A DNA stretch of 64,000 bases. It comes from Prochlorococcus sp. AG-355-P18 (lineage in GTDB: Bacteria > Cyanobacteriota > Cyanobacteriia > PCC-6307 > Cyanobiaceae). The notes beneath the pieces are model-generated. The model was given only the letters and a program-made list of their open reading frames with translations, had not been told where the DNA came from and searched no databases. Location: contig QCER01000002.1 in NCBI GenBank assembly GCA_003280515.1, positions 62,001 to 126,000 on the forward strand, given 5' to 3'. The position numbers and the translations under genes were made by a program. Shown here piece after piece: positions 38,972-47,983 of the stretch (positions are counted from its first letter, which is position 1; every line of letters starts with the position of its first letter).

Positions 38972-39442
38972 ATGGGTACTTGGCTAAAACATGACGTAAT
39001 AACGGTCGTTAATGCGCCTCTTGAAAACGTATGGGATACATGGAGTGATTTAGACTCAATGTCACTTTGGATGAGCTGGATTGAATCTGTAAAAACAGTT
39101 GATGAAGAAACTAGTACGTTACCAGATTTAACAGAATGGACTTTAGCTGCAAATGGCTTTAGGTTTAAATGGAAAGCTCAAATTACAGAAAGGGTTGAAA
39201 AAAGCAAACTTAAATGGAAATCAATAGGAGGTTTGCCAACTGAGGGATCAGTAGTTTTCGAAAAGAAAACTGATCAAATAACAACGGTTAATTTAGCCAT
39301 AACTTATGAACTACCAAAAATGATTGCTCGTTTTATGGAAGAAAATATTTTAGGCAAAATGGTTACAAACGAATTACAGGCCAATATTGATAGGTTCAAA
39401 GATTTAGTTGAAAAGAACTATACAAAAAATTTTTCTAACTAA
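38972..39442 (+). CDS. SRPBCC (START-like) family protein
   Basis: Predicted lipid or hydrophobic ligand-binding protein of the START/Bet v1 superfamily (COG polyketide cyclase group). The N-terminal strand is KHDVITVVNAPLENVWDTWS, and the fold continues with WTLAANGFRFKWKAQITERV. No catalytic motif is known for such small members. It directly follows crtQ, so carriage or handling of carotene intermediates is an attractive idea, but it is only inference from position. The end overlaps hemD by eight bases. Confidence 0.85.
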   Translation: MGTWLKHDVITVVNAPLENVWDTWSDLDSMSLWMSWIESVKTVDEETSTLPDLTEWTLAANGFRFKWKAQITERVEKSKLKWKSIGGLPTEGSVVFEKKTDQITTVNLAITYELPKMIARFMEENILGKMVTNELQANIDRFKDLVEKNYTKNFSN

Positions 39443-40232
39443 AAATATTAATTGCTATATCTAGTAGTCCTTCAAAAGTAAATTTTTGTGCCTGACTATC
39501 AACTCTTCCAAAAATCTTGTTACATATTTTTGTTGTCTGAGGTCCAATAGTTAATAACTTAATTTGATCGAAATATTCTAACCATTGTTTACCAAGTTTT
39601 TTTTCTAGTAAAAAAGCAGCATTTACAACGGTTTTACCGCTTGAGAAAATAATTGCATCGACTTTTCGATTAGAAATAATATCAATTGTTTCTTGCGGAA
39701 TTGATTCAGGACATCTAGTTTCATATGCAGCAACCTCAAATACACGAGAACCAGACTTTCTAAATTGATCTGCAATTAAATCTCTACCACCTGTTTGAAC
39801 TCTTGGTACAAAAACTCGAAGTCCATAACCAGATACTGGGAAATTATCAATTAAACTTTCAGCAACAAATTCTGGAGGTATGAAATCAGCCTTAATCCCA
39901 AAATCATCAAGAGTTTTTGAGGTTTTTTCTCCGACTACGGCAATTTTTGTTTTTTTAGAACATTCTTTTAATGAACTACTAAAGTACCTAAGTCTTTTAT
40001 CCACAAATTTGATCCCATTACTACTGGAAAAAATAATCCAATGAAAATCATTTATCTGATTTAATGCTTCGTCAAGAGGTTTCAAATCATCAGGATCACC
40101 AATACTTATTGCAGGCAGATCAAATACATTAGCGCCCTTGCTTGTGAATATCTTTTTTATATCCAATATCCCTTCTTTTGATCTAGTAATAATTATATTT
40201 CTTTGATCAAGGGGTAGATCAACTTTTGGCAT
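39435..40232 (-). CDS. hemD: Uroporphyrinogen-III synthase
   Basis: Closes and inverts ring D of hydroxymethylbilane to form uroporphyrinogen III for chlorophyll and heme. The family has low identity; recognisable parts are IIITRSKEG, FSSSNGIKFVDKRL, VVGEKTSKTLDDFGIKADF, and DAIIFSSGKTVVNAAFLLEK. I choose ATG 40232 because GAGGACAAGG lies just upstream of it. The ATG at 40247 has no such site. The start overlaps rbfA by 14 bases. Confidence 0.88.
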   Translation of the reverse strand: MPKVDLPLDQRNIIITRSKEGILDIKKIFTSKGANVFDLPAISIGDPDDLKPLDEALNQINDFHWIIFSSSNGIKFVDKRLRYFSSSLKECSKKTKIAVVGEKTSKTLDDFGIKADFIPPEFVAESLIDNFPVSGYGLRVFVPRVQTGGRDLIADQFRKSGSRVFEVAAYETRCPESIPQETIDIISNRKVDAIIFSSGKTVVNAAFLLEKKLGKQWLEYFDQIKLLTIGPQTTKICNKIFGRVDSQAQKFTFEGLLDIAINIFS

Positions 40233-40611
40233 CCTTGTCCTCAACATTATTATTTTGATTTTTATTTTTTAATTCATCGAGAAGTTTCAACACTGATAAT
40301 CCTTTATCAAGAACAACATCATCTTTAAAAATTATCTCTGGAACTCTTCTCATCTCAATTCTTTTTCCTAAACTATGCCTTATAGAGCTTTTAGCAATAT
40401 TCAAGTTTTTCACAATCTCTTTCCTCACTTTCTCTTCAGCAGTTGAAGTTATGTAAATTTTACAGTGTTGCAAATCACTTGATAAATCAATCTTAGAAAT
40501 ATTGACGAAATGATCTCTAATAAGATCATTTTCTAAATCATTCTGCAAAATAAGGGTTATTTCTTTCTTCAAAAGAGAAGAAACTTTTGCAAGACGGTAA
40601 TTATTTGGCAT
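40219..40611 (-). CDS. rbfA: Ribosome-binding factor A
   Basis: KH-type protein for 30S maturation and cold adaptation. Seen: RLAKVSSLLKKEITLILQND at about residues 6-25, then VNISKIDLSSDLQHCKIYIT and IRHSLGKRIEMRRVPEI. The tail after residue 110 is Lys/Asn/Asp rich and likely disordered. Its start overlaps the stop of the Ycf33-like gene by one base (TAATG), and its end overlaps hemD, so three genes are tightly coupled. Confidence 0.93.
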   Translation of the reverse strand: MPNNYRLAKVSSLLKKEITLILQNDLENDLIRDHFVNISKIDLSSDLQHCKIYITSTAEEKVRKEIVKNLNIAKSSIRHSLGKRIEMRRVPEIIFKDDVVLDKGLSVLKLLDELKNKNQNNNVEDKDAKS

Positions 40612-40820
40612 TATGGTTGTAAATTTATTGGGTTTGTCATCGCTTGCAAGACAAAATAAACAGTTATGAAAGCACTAAAGACAGAAGATATCAAACCTAC
40701 TATTGTGAGTGGATTTGATCTATTTTTGAATAAAGGTCCAATCAAAGCCACAAGTCCCCCAACAATGATAGAGATCAAATACTTTGGATATCTCGCAACA
40801 TTAGAGAAAAATTCGCCCAT
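40611..40820 (-). CDS. ycf33: Ycf33-like (DUF751) membrane protein
   Basis: Short membrane protein of the DUF751/Ycf33 group. From the ATG at 40820 it has 69 residues, beginning MGEFFSNVARYPKYLISIIV; a GTG at 40829 is an alternative. Two membrane helices cover about residues 15-34 and 43-62. Function is unknown, though the family persists in plastids. It is upstream of rbfA and hemD on the same strand. Confidence 0.8.
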   Translation of the reverse strand: MGEFFSNVARYPKYLISIIVGGLVALIGPLFKNRSNPLTIVGLISSVFSAFITVYFVLQAMTNPINLQP

Positions 40821-40874
40821 CAGCTTCACAAATAGATTACTTTTTTAGCTAAGTTTTAACAAACATTAAACAGC

Positions 40875-41600
40875 ATGATTACATTATATCAATTTAGGCA
40901 TAGTGCTTTTTGTTTAAAAACAAGAATGGCTCTTCATGCAAAAAAACTACAATATCGAGTTGAAGAAGTAACACCTGGAATAGGCCAATTTGAAATCTTT
41001 AAATTATCAGGTCAAAAACAAGTACCCGTAATAGTCGATAGCAATGATCAAGTTATTAATGACTCTTCAACTATTTGCGAATATTTAGATAAAAAAAATG
41101 AAAACAATCCACTCTTTCCGGAGGATCCAATATTATTTGCACAATGCAAACTAATTGAAGACTGGGCTGATACTACAATGGCTACAACTTGTAGAAAAGC
41201 TTTAATAAAATCTGCAATAGAAAATCCACAGCTAAGAACTGCATTACTTCCAGATGAAATACCTTCTTCAGTTAAAAGTATTGTTGATAAATTACCTTTT
41301 AAAAATATTAGTAAAATTTCTAATGTAGTTTTGTCTTCTAAAGATAATATAGAACTCCAAAAATTACTGGAAGCTTTATCAAAATCCTTGATCAACAAGA
41401 AATATTTAGTTGGAGATAGTTTATCAATTGCAGATATTTCAATTGCTGCTCAATTATCCCTTCTTAAATTTCCAAAGTCTGCAGGACCAATTCTTTCAGG
41501 AGAGGGAAGCCAAGAATATATAAACAACCCTTATTTAGAAAATCTTTTCATTTGGAGGAACAACTTAGAAGAATATCTTTTTAGTGCTAACTCTCAATAA
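40875..41600 (+). CDS. Glutathione S-transferase family protein
   Basis: N-terminal thioredoxin-like fold with ITLYQFRHSAFCLKTRMALH at residues 2-21, the Cys13 position that would be catalytic in omega-type GSTs. It is followed by KQVPVIVDSNDQVINDSSTICEYLD, the cis-Pro and Glu-Ser/Asp-Ser glutathione site. The C-terminal all-helical domain ends with YLVGDSLSIADISIAAQL, the conserved N-capping box. The substrate is unknown. The last 14 bases overlap the convergent DUF6816-like gene. Confidence 0.88.
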   Translation: MITLYQFRHSAFCLKTRMALHAKKLQYRVEEVTPGIGQFEIFKLSGQKQVPVIVDSNDQVINDSSTICEYLDKKNENNPLFPEDPILFAQCKLIEDWADTTMATTCRKALIKSAIENPQLRTALLPDEIPSSVKSIVDKLPFKNISKISNVVLSSKDNIELQKLLEALSKSLINKKYLVGDSLSIADISIAAQLSLLKFPKSAGPILSGEGSQEYINNPYLENLFIWRNNLEEYLFSANSQ

Positions 41601-42294
41601 ATTCAAACTTCAATTTATATTTATTTGTTTTTATAGCATGAATAGAAGAATCACCAACTTTTGAACCATAAGAAGCAACATATTGCACTCCACAAATTGA
41701 TGGTTTGATTGAATTATCAACTTCCAATATTTCTTCGGAACATTTTTGAAATTTACTAATGGTCTCTACCTGATTAATCCTTGAAGCACCTGGCTTATGT
41801 GCAGTTTGTATAACTAACTCATCTGCGAAAAAAATATCATCATCTTGGATCTGATTTCTCCCTGTAATTCTTGAATCGATATAAAAATCATCTTTTAAAT
41901 AAGTAATTTGATTATTAATAGATTGAGGATCATTTACAACTTTGATTAAGGTCTTACCAAATATTGCTTTTCCAATAGATTCAGAATTTTTTGCACGATT
42001 ACCAACAATTAAATCTGAATCATTCTTAAAGAAATTTACTTTATAAATAACTGGCTCTTCTGAATCATTAATTATATCTTGAGAAGTAACAAGCCAATCT
42101 CCCTCAAACCATTTAGGATAAATTAAATCCTTAGAAGTATCCGATAATTTAAAATTTGGCAAATATAATTCTGGCCATTGATTTACACGATTTTCCAAAA
42201 ACTCTCGTACGTTAGAATCTACTAGAGCAAAAGAACTTTCTAAAAAAATTCCTTGAAAAATTAAGCAAAGAATTAATCCAAGAAGAATTTTCAT
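41587..42294 (-). CDS. Exported protein, DUF6816-like
   Basis: A 235-residue protein with an N-terminal signal peptide (KILLGLILCLIFQGIFLESSFA, cleavage likely near residue 24), so probably periplasmic or in the thylakoid lumen. The mature part resembles cyanobacterial and plastid DUF6816 proteins (YPKWFEGDWLVTSQ, and SICGVQYVASYGSKVGDSSI near the end). I am moderately sure of the family. Function is unknown. Its ATG is one base away from the oppositely oriented CRR7 ATG. Confidence 0.7.
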   Translation of the reverse strand: MKILLGLILCLIFQGIFLESSFALVDSNVREFLENRVNQWPELYLPNFKLSDTSKDLIYPKWFEGDWLVTSQDIINDSEEPVIYKVNFFKNDSDLIVGNRAKNSESIGKAIFGKTLIKVVNDPQSINNQITYLKDDFYIDSRITGRNQIQDDDIFFADELVIQTAHKPGASRINQVETISKFQKCSEEILEVDNSIKPSICGVQYVASYGSKVGDSSIHAIKTNKYKLKFEFIES

Positions 42295-42295
42295 T

Positions 42296-42553
42296 ATGTC
42301 AAATCCACTAATAAGAGCATCAGATCATTATGTATTACTAGAGCCAGATTCAAAAGAAAAAATTGTATCAAAGCAAGAAGCAATTTTATGGTTAAAGAAT
42401 TGGCTTAGTAAGACAGAAACACAAACAATATATCAAAATATAGAAGATCCTGATCAAGAATTTTTTGAAGAATTATTGGAAAGCACTTATGAATTAGAAA
42501 TAAAAATAGGATACGTTATCAAATGGTTTGCAGTAAGAATTGAAACAGATTAA
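42296..42553 (+). CDS. crr7: CRR7 family protein (chlororespiratory reduction 7)
   Basis: An 85-residue soluble protein resembling CRR7, a factor needed for chloroplast NDH accumulation. The conserved parts are SDHYVLLEPDSKEKIVSKQEAI at the start, LIEStyle spacing in EELLESTYELEIKIGY, and the ending YVIKWFAVRIE. The start codon sits one base from the divergent gene's start codon, so promoter elements must lie inside that gene's first codons. Several NDH-1 genes in this window fit an NDH-linked role. Confidence 0.72.
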   Translation: MSNPLIRASDHYVLLEPDSKEKIVSKQEAILWLKNWLSKTETQTIYQNIEDPDQEFFEELLESTYELEIKIGYVIKWFAVRIETD

Positions 42554-43107
42554 CTAATTATTTCTTTATGAATTGCATTAATTATTTTCATAGCAACTTC
42601 TTCAATATTTTCTTTTTTTACTTGAATTCTTAAATCTGCTTGAGAATACAAATTTTCTCTAGATTGAAAAATGCTCATATATAGATCATTTAGATTCTTT
42701 CCCTGAAGAAGTGGCCTATTTTTAATTTCATTTTTCAATCTTTCAATTGCTATATCTTTGTCGAGATCTATCCAAGCAATGATTCCCTGTCTTAAAATTC
42801 CCCAGTTTTCCGATTTGGTAACTATTCCTCCCCCAGTTGAGATTACTAATGAAGGAATTTTGATAGTTTCTTTGAGACAGTTTGCTTCTAATTCACGGAA
42901 ATTATCTTCTCCTTCATCATTAAAAATTTGATTGATAGATTTTTTTGCCAACTTCTCAATTAATGAATCTAAATCAATGTATTTATACTTCAATAATTCA
43001 GCCAGCTTCAAACCAGTTTGTGACTTGCCAGAACCCATCATTCCTATTAAAAATATGCTTCTGCCCTTAATAGTATGAAGTGTTTTTTCGATAATGGATT
43101 GTTCCAT
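42550..43107 (-). CDS. aroK: Shikimate kinase
   Basis: Phosphorylates shikimate in the aromatic amino acid pathway. The P-loop is GMMGSGKSQTG at residues 22-32. The substrate-binding DLDSLIEKL follows, then the LID-associated STGGGIVTK and NRPLL. The 185 residues are normal. The end overlaps the CRR7 gene by four bases. It is divergent from the PTPS gene across 50 bases. Confidence 0.94.
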   Translation of the reverse strand: MEQSIIEKTLHTIKGRSIFLIGMMGSGKSQTGLKLAELLKYKYIDLDSLIEKLAKKSINQIFNDEGEDNFRELEANCLKETIKIPSLVISTGGGIVTKSENWGILRQGIIAWIDLDKDIAIERLKNEIKNRPLLQGKNLNDLYMSIFQSRENLYSQADLRIQVKKENIEEVAMKIINAIHKEIIS

Positions 43108-43157
43108 AAAGACAAAAGCGTATTTAAAACCTTAAGATAGTATTATCGCAGACAGGT

Positions 43158-44084
43158 ATGACTTCTACACAATCCAAACCATTACATGGAAAAGGACGTG
43201 AATGCGTCATAACTCGACGTGCCTGCTTTAGTTCTAGTCACCGTTATTGGCTTCCTGAAAAAAGCCCAGAAGAAAATTTATCTCTTTTTGGAAAGTGCAG
43301 TATTGCACCAGGACATGGTCATAATTATGAACTTATTGTTTCAATGGGTGGAGAACTAGACTCTGATGGAATGGTACTTAATCTCTCTGATGTAAAACAC
43401 TCTATTAAAGATAAGGTTACTGGACAATTAGATTTTCGTTTTTTAAACGATGTCTGGCCTGAATTTAATGTTGATAATCAAGAGGGTATACTTCCCACAA
43501 CCGAAGCATTAGTAAAGGTCATTTGGCATCGTCTGAAGGATGATTTACCTCTGACATGTCTAAGGCTTTATGAAAACCCAAATTTATGGGCCGATTATTT
43601 TGGAAAAAACATGGAAGCATTTTTAACAGTACAAACTCATTTTGCAGCAGCTCATAGACTTGCAAAAGAAGAGATATCCTTTGATGAAAATAAAAAAATC
43701 TATGGGAAATGTGCCAGAGTTAATGGACATGGTCATAACTATCTTGTCGATATAACTGTAAAAGGAGACATTGATAAAAGAACAGGAATGGTTTGCGACT
43801 TATCTGCCCTCCAAGAGATAATTAACGATTTAGTTGTTGAACAACTAGATCATACTTTTCTTAATAAAGACATCGACTTTTTCCATAATTGTGTTCCAAC
43901 TGCTGAAAATATAGCTTTATATATTTCTGATATTCTTAAAAAACCAATACATCAACTTGGTGCAACATTGCACAAAATAAGACTCCAAGAGAGCCCAAAT
44001 AATGCTGCAGAAATTTATGTTGATCAAAAGTTAACCAATTCATTAAAGTTGAAATTTGAAAATAGTTTAGTAACGCAAACTTGA
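43158..44084 (+). CDS. Tandem 6-pyruvoyl-tetrahydropterin synthase / QueD-family protein
   Basis: Two PTPS/QueD domains in one 308-residue chain. The first (about residues 15-160) contains SSSHRY for zinc His and CSIAPGHGH (C47, H53, H55). The second (about 165-290) contains AAAHRLAK and CARVNGHGHN (C185, H191, H193). Both keep the CxxxHGH-like Cys and His pattern (one has an extra residue). Members make 6-carboxytetrahydropterin for queuosine or act in pterin synthesis. Which of these applies here, and whether both halves are active, cannot be decided. It overlaps the next gene by four bases. Confidence 0.88.
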   Translation: MTSTQSKPLHGKGRECVITRRACFSSSHRYWLPEKSPEENLSLFGKCSIAPGHGHNYELIVSMGGELDSDGMVLNLSDVKHSIKDKVTGQLDFRFLNDVWPEFNVDNQEGILPTTEALVKVIWHRLKDDLPLTCLRLYENPNLWADYFGKNMEAFLTVQTHFAAAHRLAKEEISFDENKKIYGKCARVNGHGHNYLVDITVKGDIDKRTGMVCDLSALQEIINDLVVEQLDHTFLNKDIDFFHNCVPTAENIALYISDILKKPIHQLGATLHKIRLQESPNNAAEIYVDQKLTNSLKLKFENSLVTQT

Positions 44085-44731
44085 GTATCCCAAGAGTAAT
44101 AATTGTTATAGCATCAAGTCTTGATGGGAGAATTGCATTTCCTGGGGGTGGAGAATCGCATCTTGGAAGTGATGAAGATAAAAAAATATTAAATCAAAAC
44201 TTATCAATGGTTGACGCCACCATTTTTGGTTTAGGTACTTTAATAGCTCATCAATCAACTTACCTAGTTAAAAATCTCAATGATAATGACGAAGTAAATA
44301 TATCAAAAAAGCAACCAATTTCTATAGTTGCTTCAAATAGCAAAAAATTTAACAGTAATTGGAAATACTTTCGTCAACCAATTAGAAGATGGCTAATAAG
44401 CTCAAGTAAAGTTGATAATTCGTCGAATAATGAATTCGAGAAAGAACTCTTTTTCGAAGATTCATGGGGAAAAACTTTAATTTCACTCAAAAAACAAGGG
44501 ATAAATGATTTAGCTCTTTTAGGAGGTGCAAAACTTATAAATTCATTTATAAAAGAGGATCTAATAACAGATATAAAAATTACAATAATCCCACGAATCA
44601 TTGGAGGTAGATATACATGGATACCTCCAGAACAAACAAATGCGATTTTTAATCTCGAAAGACTATGGGAAATAAAATCAATTAAAAATTTAATGAATAA
44701 TGAAATCCATATTCATTACAAAAAAATTTAA
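44081..44731 (+). CDS. RibD C-terminal domain reductase, stand-alone
   Basis: Pyrimidine/pterin reductase-like protein of the RibD-C/DHFR superfamily. It begins RVIIVIASSLDGRIAFPGGG at residues 5-24, where DGRIA is the NADPH-binding start, and later has LALLGGAKLINSFIKEDLI. The 216 residues lack the deaminase domain of RibD. TTG at 44081 overlaps the stop of the PTPS gene, giving translational coupling. Position next to a pterin enzyme suggests a pterin or flavin substrate; this is inference. Confidence 0.85.
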   Translation: MSIPRVIIVIASSLDGRIAFPGGGESHLGSDEDKKILNQNLSMVDATIFGLGTLIAHQSTYLVKNLNDNDEVNISKKQPISIVASNSKKFNSNWKYFRQPIRRWLISSSKVDNSSNNEFEKELFFEDSWGKTLISLKKQGINDLALLGGAKLINSFIKEDLITDIKITIIPRIIGGRYTWIPPEQTNAIFNLERLWEIKSIKNLMNNEIHIHYKKI

Positions 44732-44748
44732 AATAGATTCAATAATAA

Positions 44749-45903
44749 ATGAACCAACCAATACATAAAGTTGAAGTCAAATTATCAATTAAGGAAATCT
44801 CCAAGGAGATATGGAATGAATTAGCAAATGAAATTAATAATCCATTTTATGAATGGACTTGGATTAAAAACCTTGAGATATCAAAAAGTGTTTCAAGAGA
44901 AACTGGTTGGCAGCCACTATATTTTGTTGCTTTTAAAAATGAAGAGATATTAGGAATTGCCCCACTTTTTTTAAAAAATCATAGCTATGGAGAATTCATT
45001 TTTGACCAATCATTTGCAAGATTGGCTCAAGAGCTGAATTTAAATTATTACCCTAAATTAATTGGAATGAGTCCTTATAGTCCTGTCAATGGATATCAAT
45101 TTCTTTATAAAAAAAATAAAGACAAGAAAGAAATTACAAATTTACTTATAAACCACATCGAAAGCTTTGCGATTACAAACAAAATTCTAAGTTGTAATTT
45201 TTTATATATTGATGAAAGCTGGGGCAAACATCTTAAATCTTTGGGATACCATGAATGGATAAATTCCAGCAGTGAATGGAGGAGTAATGGAGAAAAAACA
45301 TTTAATGATTTTCTTTCTAGATTTAACTCTAATCAGAGAAAAAATATAAAAAAAGAGAGGAAATCAATTACTAAACAAGATATTAAAGTAGAAATTTTTA
45401 ATGAAGATGATATCAACCAAGAAATCCTCAAAAAAATGCATAATTTTTATGAACAGCATTGTTCGAGGTGGGGAGTTTGGGGAAGTAAATATCTAACATC
45501 TACATTTTTCGAAACACTGGTTGATAATAAAAAAAATCTTTTACTTTTTAGTGCATCAAAACATAATTCAAATAAAATTTTTGCTATGTCGATGTGCGTT
45601 AAAAATCAAAACAACTTATGGGGAAGATATTGGGGTACTCAAGAAGAAATATCTAATTTACATTTTGAATTATGCTATTACCAACCAATTGAATGGGCAA
45701 TAAAAAATAGTATCCATTTGTTTGATCCTGGAGCGGGTGGTAAACATAAAAGACGGCGGGGTTTTTTTGCAAAAAGCACCATTAGCTTGCATAAGTGGTT
45801 TGACAAAAATATGGAAAATATAATTAGTCCTTGGCTAAATGAAGTGAATAAACAAACCGAGATGGAAATTGATTTTGAAAATAAATCTATACCCTTTAAA
45901 TAA
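44749..45903 (+). CDS. FemAB-like (DUF482, GNAT) family protein
   Basis: A 384-residue protein of the peptidoglycan-recognition/FemAB-like DUF482 group, two GNAT-type folds in one chain. Family blocks are NPFYEWTWIKNLEISKSVS, TGWQPLYFVAFKNEEILGIA, FLSRFNSNQRKNIKKERKSI and YYQPIEWAIKNSIHLFDPGAGGKHK. The function is not known; acyl or aminoacyl transfer is the usual guess. It follows the reductase after 17 bases. Confidence 0.82.
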   Translation: MNQPIHKVEVKLSIKEISKEIWNELANEINNPFYEWTWIKNLEISKSVSRETGWQPLYFVAFKNEEILGIAPLFLKNHSYGEFIFDQSFARLAQELNLNYYPKLIGMSPYSPVNGYQFLYKKNKDKKEITNLLINHIESFAITNKILSCNFLYIDESWGKHLKSLGYHEWINSSSEWRSNGEKTFNDFLSRFNSNQRKNIKKERKSITKQDIKVEIFNEDDINQEILKKMHNFYEQHCSRWGVWGSKYLTSTFFETLVDNKKNLLLFSASKHNSNKIFAMSMCVKNQNNLWGRYWGTQEEISNLHFELCYYQPIEWAIKNSIHLFDPGAGGKHKRRRGFFAKSTISLHKWFDKNMENIISPWLNEVNKQTEMEIDFENKSIPFK

Positions 45904-45965
45904 AAAAATTATTCGGCTTTACCAAAGATTATATTAGTAATATAGTTTGAAATTAAATTCCCAAA

Positions 45966-46352
45966 ATGGATTCAAGTCAAAGTTTAGATAAAAAAATAAA
46001 GATTGATAATAGTCTATCCAACCGATATATAGACTTAGATCCAAACGGTTATTTCATTATAAAATTAGATTTAGAAGAAAATAAAATAATTTTAGAGCAC
46101 TTTTTAAATAATATCGATGAGGAAGGCTATGCGCTTGACCCAGAAACAAATGAACCAATTAAATGCGACTCTCAAAATAAAAGAGTTTGTAATGAAGTTT
46201 TTGAAGGAATTAGTGCGAAACAACTTGGAATATTGATCACAGAAGAAAGAAATGACTTAATAACCAGATTCGATCATGCTCTATATCTAGGCCGGGAACT
46301 ACAAAAAGCAGAAGAATGTTTATACAAAAAGTTACCATATATCCAAGATTAA
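45966..46352 (+). CDS. DUF4346 family protein
   Basis: A 128-residue protein like cyanobacterial DUF4346. Seen: DLDPNGYFIIKLDLEENKII at residues 24-43, EGYALDPETNEPIKC near residues 52-67, then FEGISAKQLGILITEERN and ITRFDHALYLGRELQKAEEC. The family occurs beside or fused to pterin-related proteins in some cyanobacteria (from memory), which would suit the pterin enzymes 2 kb upstream. Function is unproven. Confidence 0.72.
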   Translation: MDSSQSLDKKIKIDNSLSNRYIDLDPNGYFIIKLDLEENKIILEHFLNNIDEEGYALDPETNEPIKCDSQNKRVCNEVFEGISAKQLGILITEERNDLITRFDHALYLGRELQKAEECLYKKLPYIQD

Positions 46353-46416
46353 GAAATTAAACGAAAAAATCTAATCTTTTCATCTGATGTTAAATTAAAT
46401 AAAAATAAAAAAAGTA

Positions 46417-46509
46417 ATGAACATCATTTTCTATTTTGCATTTATTGGTTTTGGTTTTGGAGCTGCTTTCGCATTAGATAAGCTATTAAGAGCAGTTAAA
46501 TTAATTTAA
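46417..46509 (+). CDS. petL: PetL-like single-helix membrane peptide (30 aa)
   Basis: A 30-residue frame with one membrane helix. The sequence begins MNIIFYFAFIGFGFGAAFAL and ends with RAVKLI. Size, hydrophobic helix and the C-terminal basic-KLI ending are like PetL, a minor subunit of the cytochrome b6f complex. It is preceded by an AT-rich 64-base leader. The call is by resemblance only; other 30-residue photosynthetic peptides look alike. Confidence 0.55.
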   Translation: MNIIFYFAFIGFGFGAAFALDKLLRAVKLI

Positions 46510-46513
46510 AAAA

Positions 46514-47878
46514 CTATAAAATTTTAATAGTCTCTCCATATAAATCATATTCATCCGCAAAAGAAATATTTGCTTCAACAAATTTACCAATATAATTTTT
46601 CAAATCAATTTTCTCTTTAACAGATAAAATTACAGTTCCGTCAATTTCAGGCGCGAAATTGTAGGACCGACCAATTAATTCGTTATTATCTGAAATCTGT
46701 TCTACCAAAATCTTCATTTTTAAACCAACATATGTCTGATTTTTTTCTTTAGAGATATTTTGTTGAACTGAAATAACGTTATCTTTTCTTGCCTCTGCAA
46801 CCTCTGGAGATACTTTATTTGGCAAATGAAAAGCTGCAGTTCCTTCCTCAGGAGAAAAAATAAAAACTCCAACATGATCAAATTTGTGCTTATCCAAAAA
46901 TTCGAGAAGATGTTCAAAATGTTCTTTGTTTTCTCCCGGGAAACCAACAATGAGACTAGTTCTTAATACAGCAGATGGAATTTCTTCTCTAATTTTCTCC
47001 AAAATTGATTCATTCAAAGAAGCTTGCCAAGGTCTATTCATACTCTTCAACACATCTGGATGACTATGCTGAAGTGGTAAATCAAAGTAAGGCACTATAT
47101 TCTTTGAATCTTTGAAAGCTCTAATAACTTCATCAGTTAAACCTGTTGGATAAGCATAATGTATCCTTATCCAAGGAATTGAAACTTTAGAAAGCTCATT
47201 CAAAAGTTTGGCTAATGATGGTTTTCCATAAATATCCTGACCGTAATTAGTTGTTATTTGACTAATTAATATGATTTCTTGAATACCCTTTTTTGCAAGA
47301 CTTTTGGCTTCTGAAACTATAGATTCTATTGTTCTACTTCTTTGAGGTCCTCTTAACTTAGGAATAATACAAAAAGCGCAATTATAGTTGCAGCCTTCAG
47401 AAATCCGAAGATAAGCAACAAATTTGTTTTTATCTACAAAACGAGGCATTTCCTCATCTGCAATAAATTCAGGAATTTTTGAAACTTCATTTACGATTTC
47501 CCCTTTTTCTACTCTGTATAAAACCTTTGCTATCTTTTGATAATCTCCTGTTCCAACCAAACCTTTTATTTCAGGGATTTCTTTTATAAGCTCATCTTTA
47601 AAATGCTGAGCCATACAGCCTGCAACTATTACTTCCTTCCCTTGATTTGTATATTCTAGAATTTTTCTAATAGATTCTTCTCTAGCTGATTCAATAAAAC
47701 TGCAAGTATTTACAACAACAACATTTGCATCATTTATATTACTGTCAACTTCATAACCCTCTTTATCTAATAAGCCTTGCATATGTTCAGTATCAACAAG
47801 ATTTTTCTCACAACCAACATGACTGAATGCAATCTTAGATAGTTTTTTTTCTTTTACATTGAGACTATTTTGCTTCAC
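46514..47878 (-). CDS. rimO: Ribosomal protein S12 methylthiotransferase
   Basis: Radical-SAM enzyme that adds a methylthio group to Asp of ribosomal protein S12. The N-terminal auxiliary-cluster Cys are in [28 protein letters not shown] and VAGCMAQHF. The radical-SAM motif is [11 protein letters not shown], about residues 157-167. A C-terminal TRAM-like domain closes the chain ([16 protein letters not shown]). It is RimO rather than MiaB because of the [11 protein letters not shown] wording. It converges with the PetL-like gene four bases away. Confidence 0.93.
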   Translation of the reverse strand: MKQNSLNVKEKKLSKIAFSHVGCEKNLVDTEHMQGLLDKEGYEVDSNINDANVVVVNTCSFIESAREESIRKILEYTNQGKEVIVAGCMAQHFKDELIKEIPEIKGLVGTGDYQKIAKVLYRVEKGEIVNEVSKIPEFIADEEMPRFVDKNKFVAYLRISEGCNYNCAFCIIPKLRGPQRSRTIESIVSEAKSLAKKGIQEIILISQITTNYGQDIYGKPSLAKLLNELSKVSIPWIRIHYAYPTGLTDEVIRAFKDSKNIVPYFDLPLQHSHPDVLKSMNRPWQASLNESILEKIREEIPSAVLRTSLIVGFPGENKEHFEHLLEFLDKHKFDHVGVFIFSPEEGTAAFHLPNKVSPEVAEARKDNVISVQQNISKEKNQTYVGLKMKILVEQISDNNELIGRSYNFAPEIDGTVILSVKEKIDLKNYIGKFVEANISFADEYDLYGETIKIL

Positions 47879-47983
47879 AACTTGAAAAATAAGAATTAAA
47901 GGATTTAAACAGCATTTCGTATATAACTCTCATGCCAAGATAATATTAGGATAGATAATGTAAATATCAAACTTTGATTTTGT

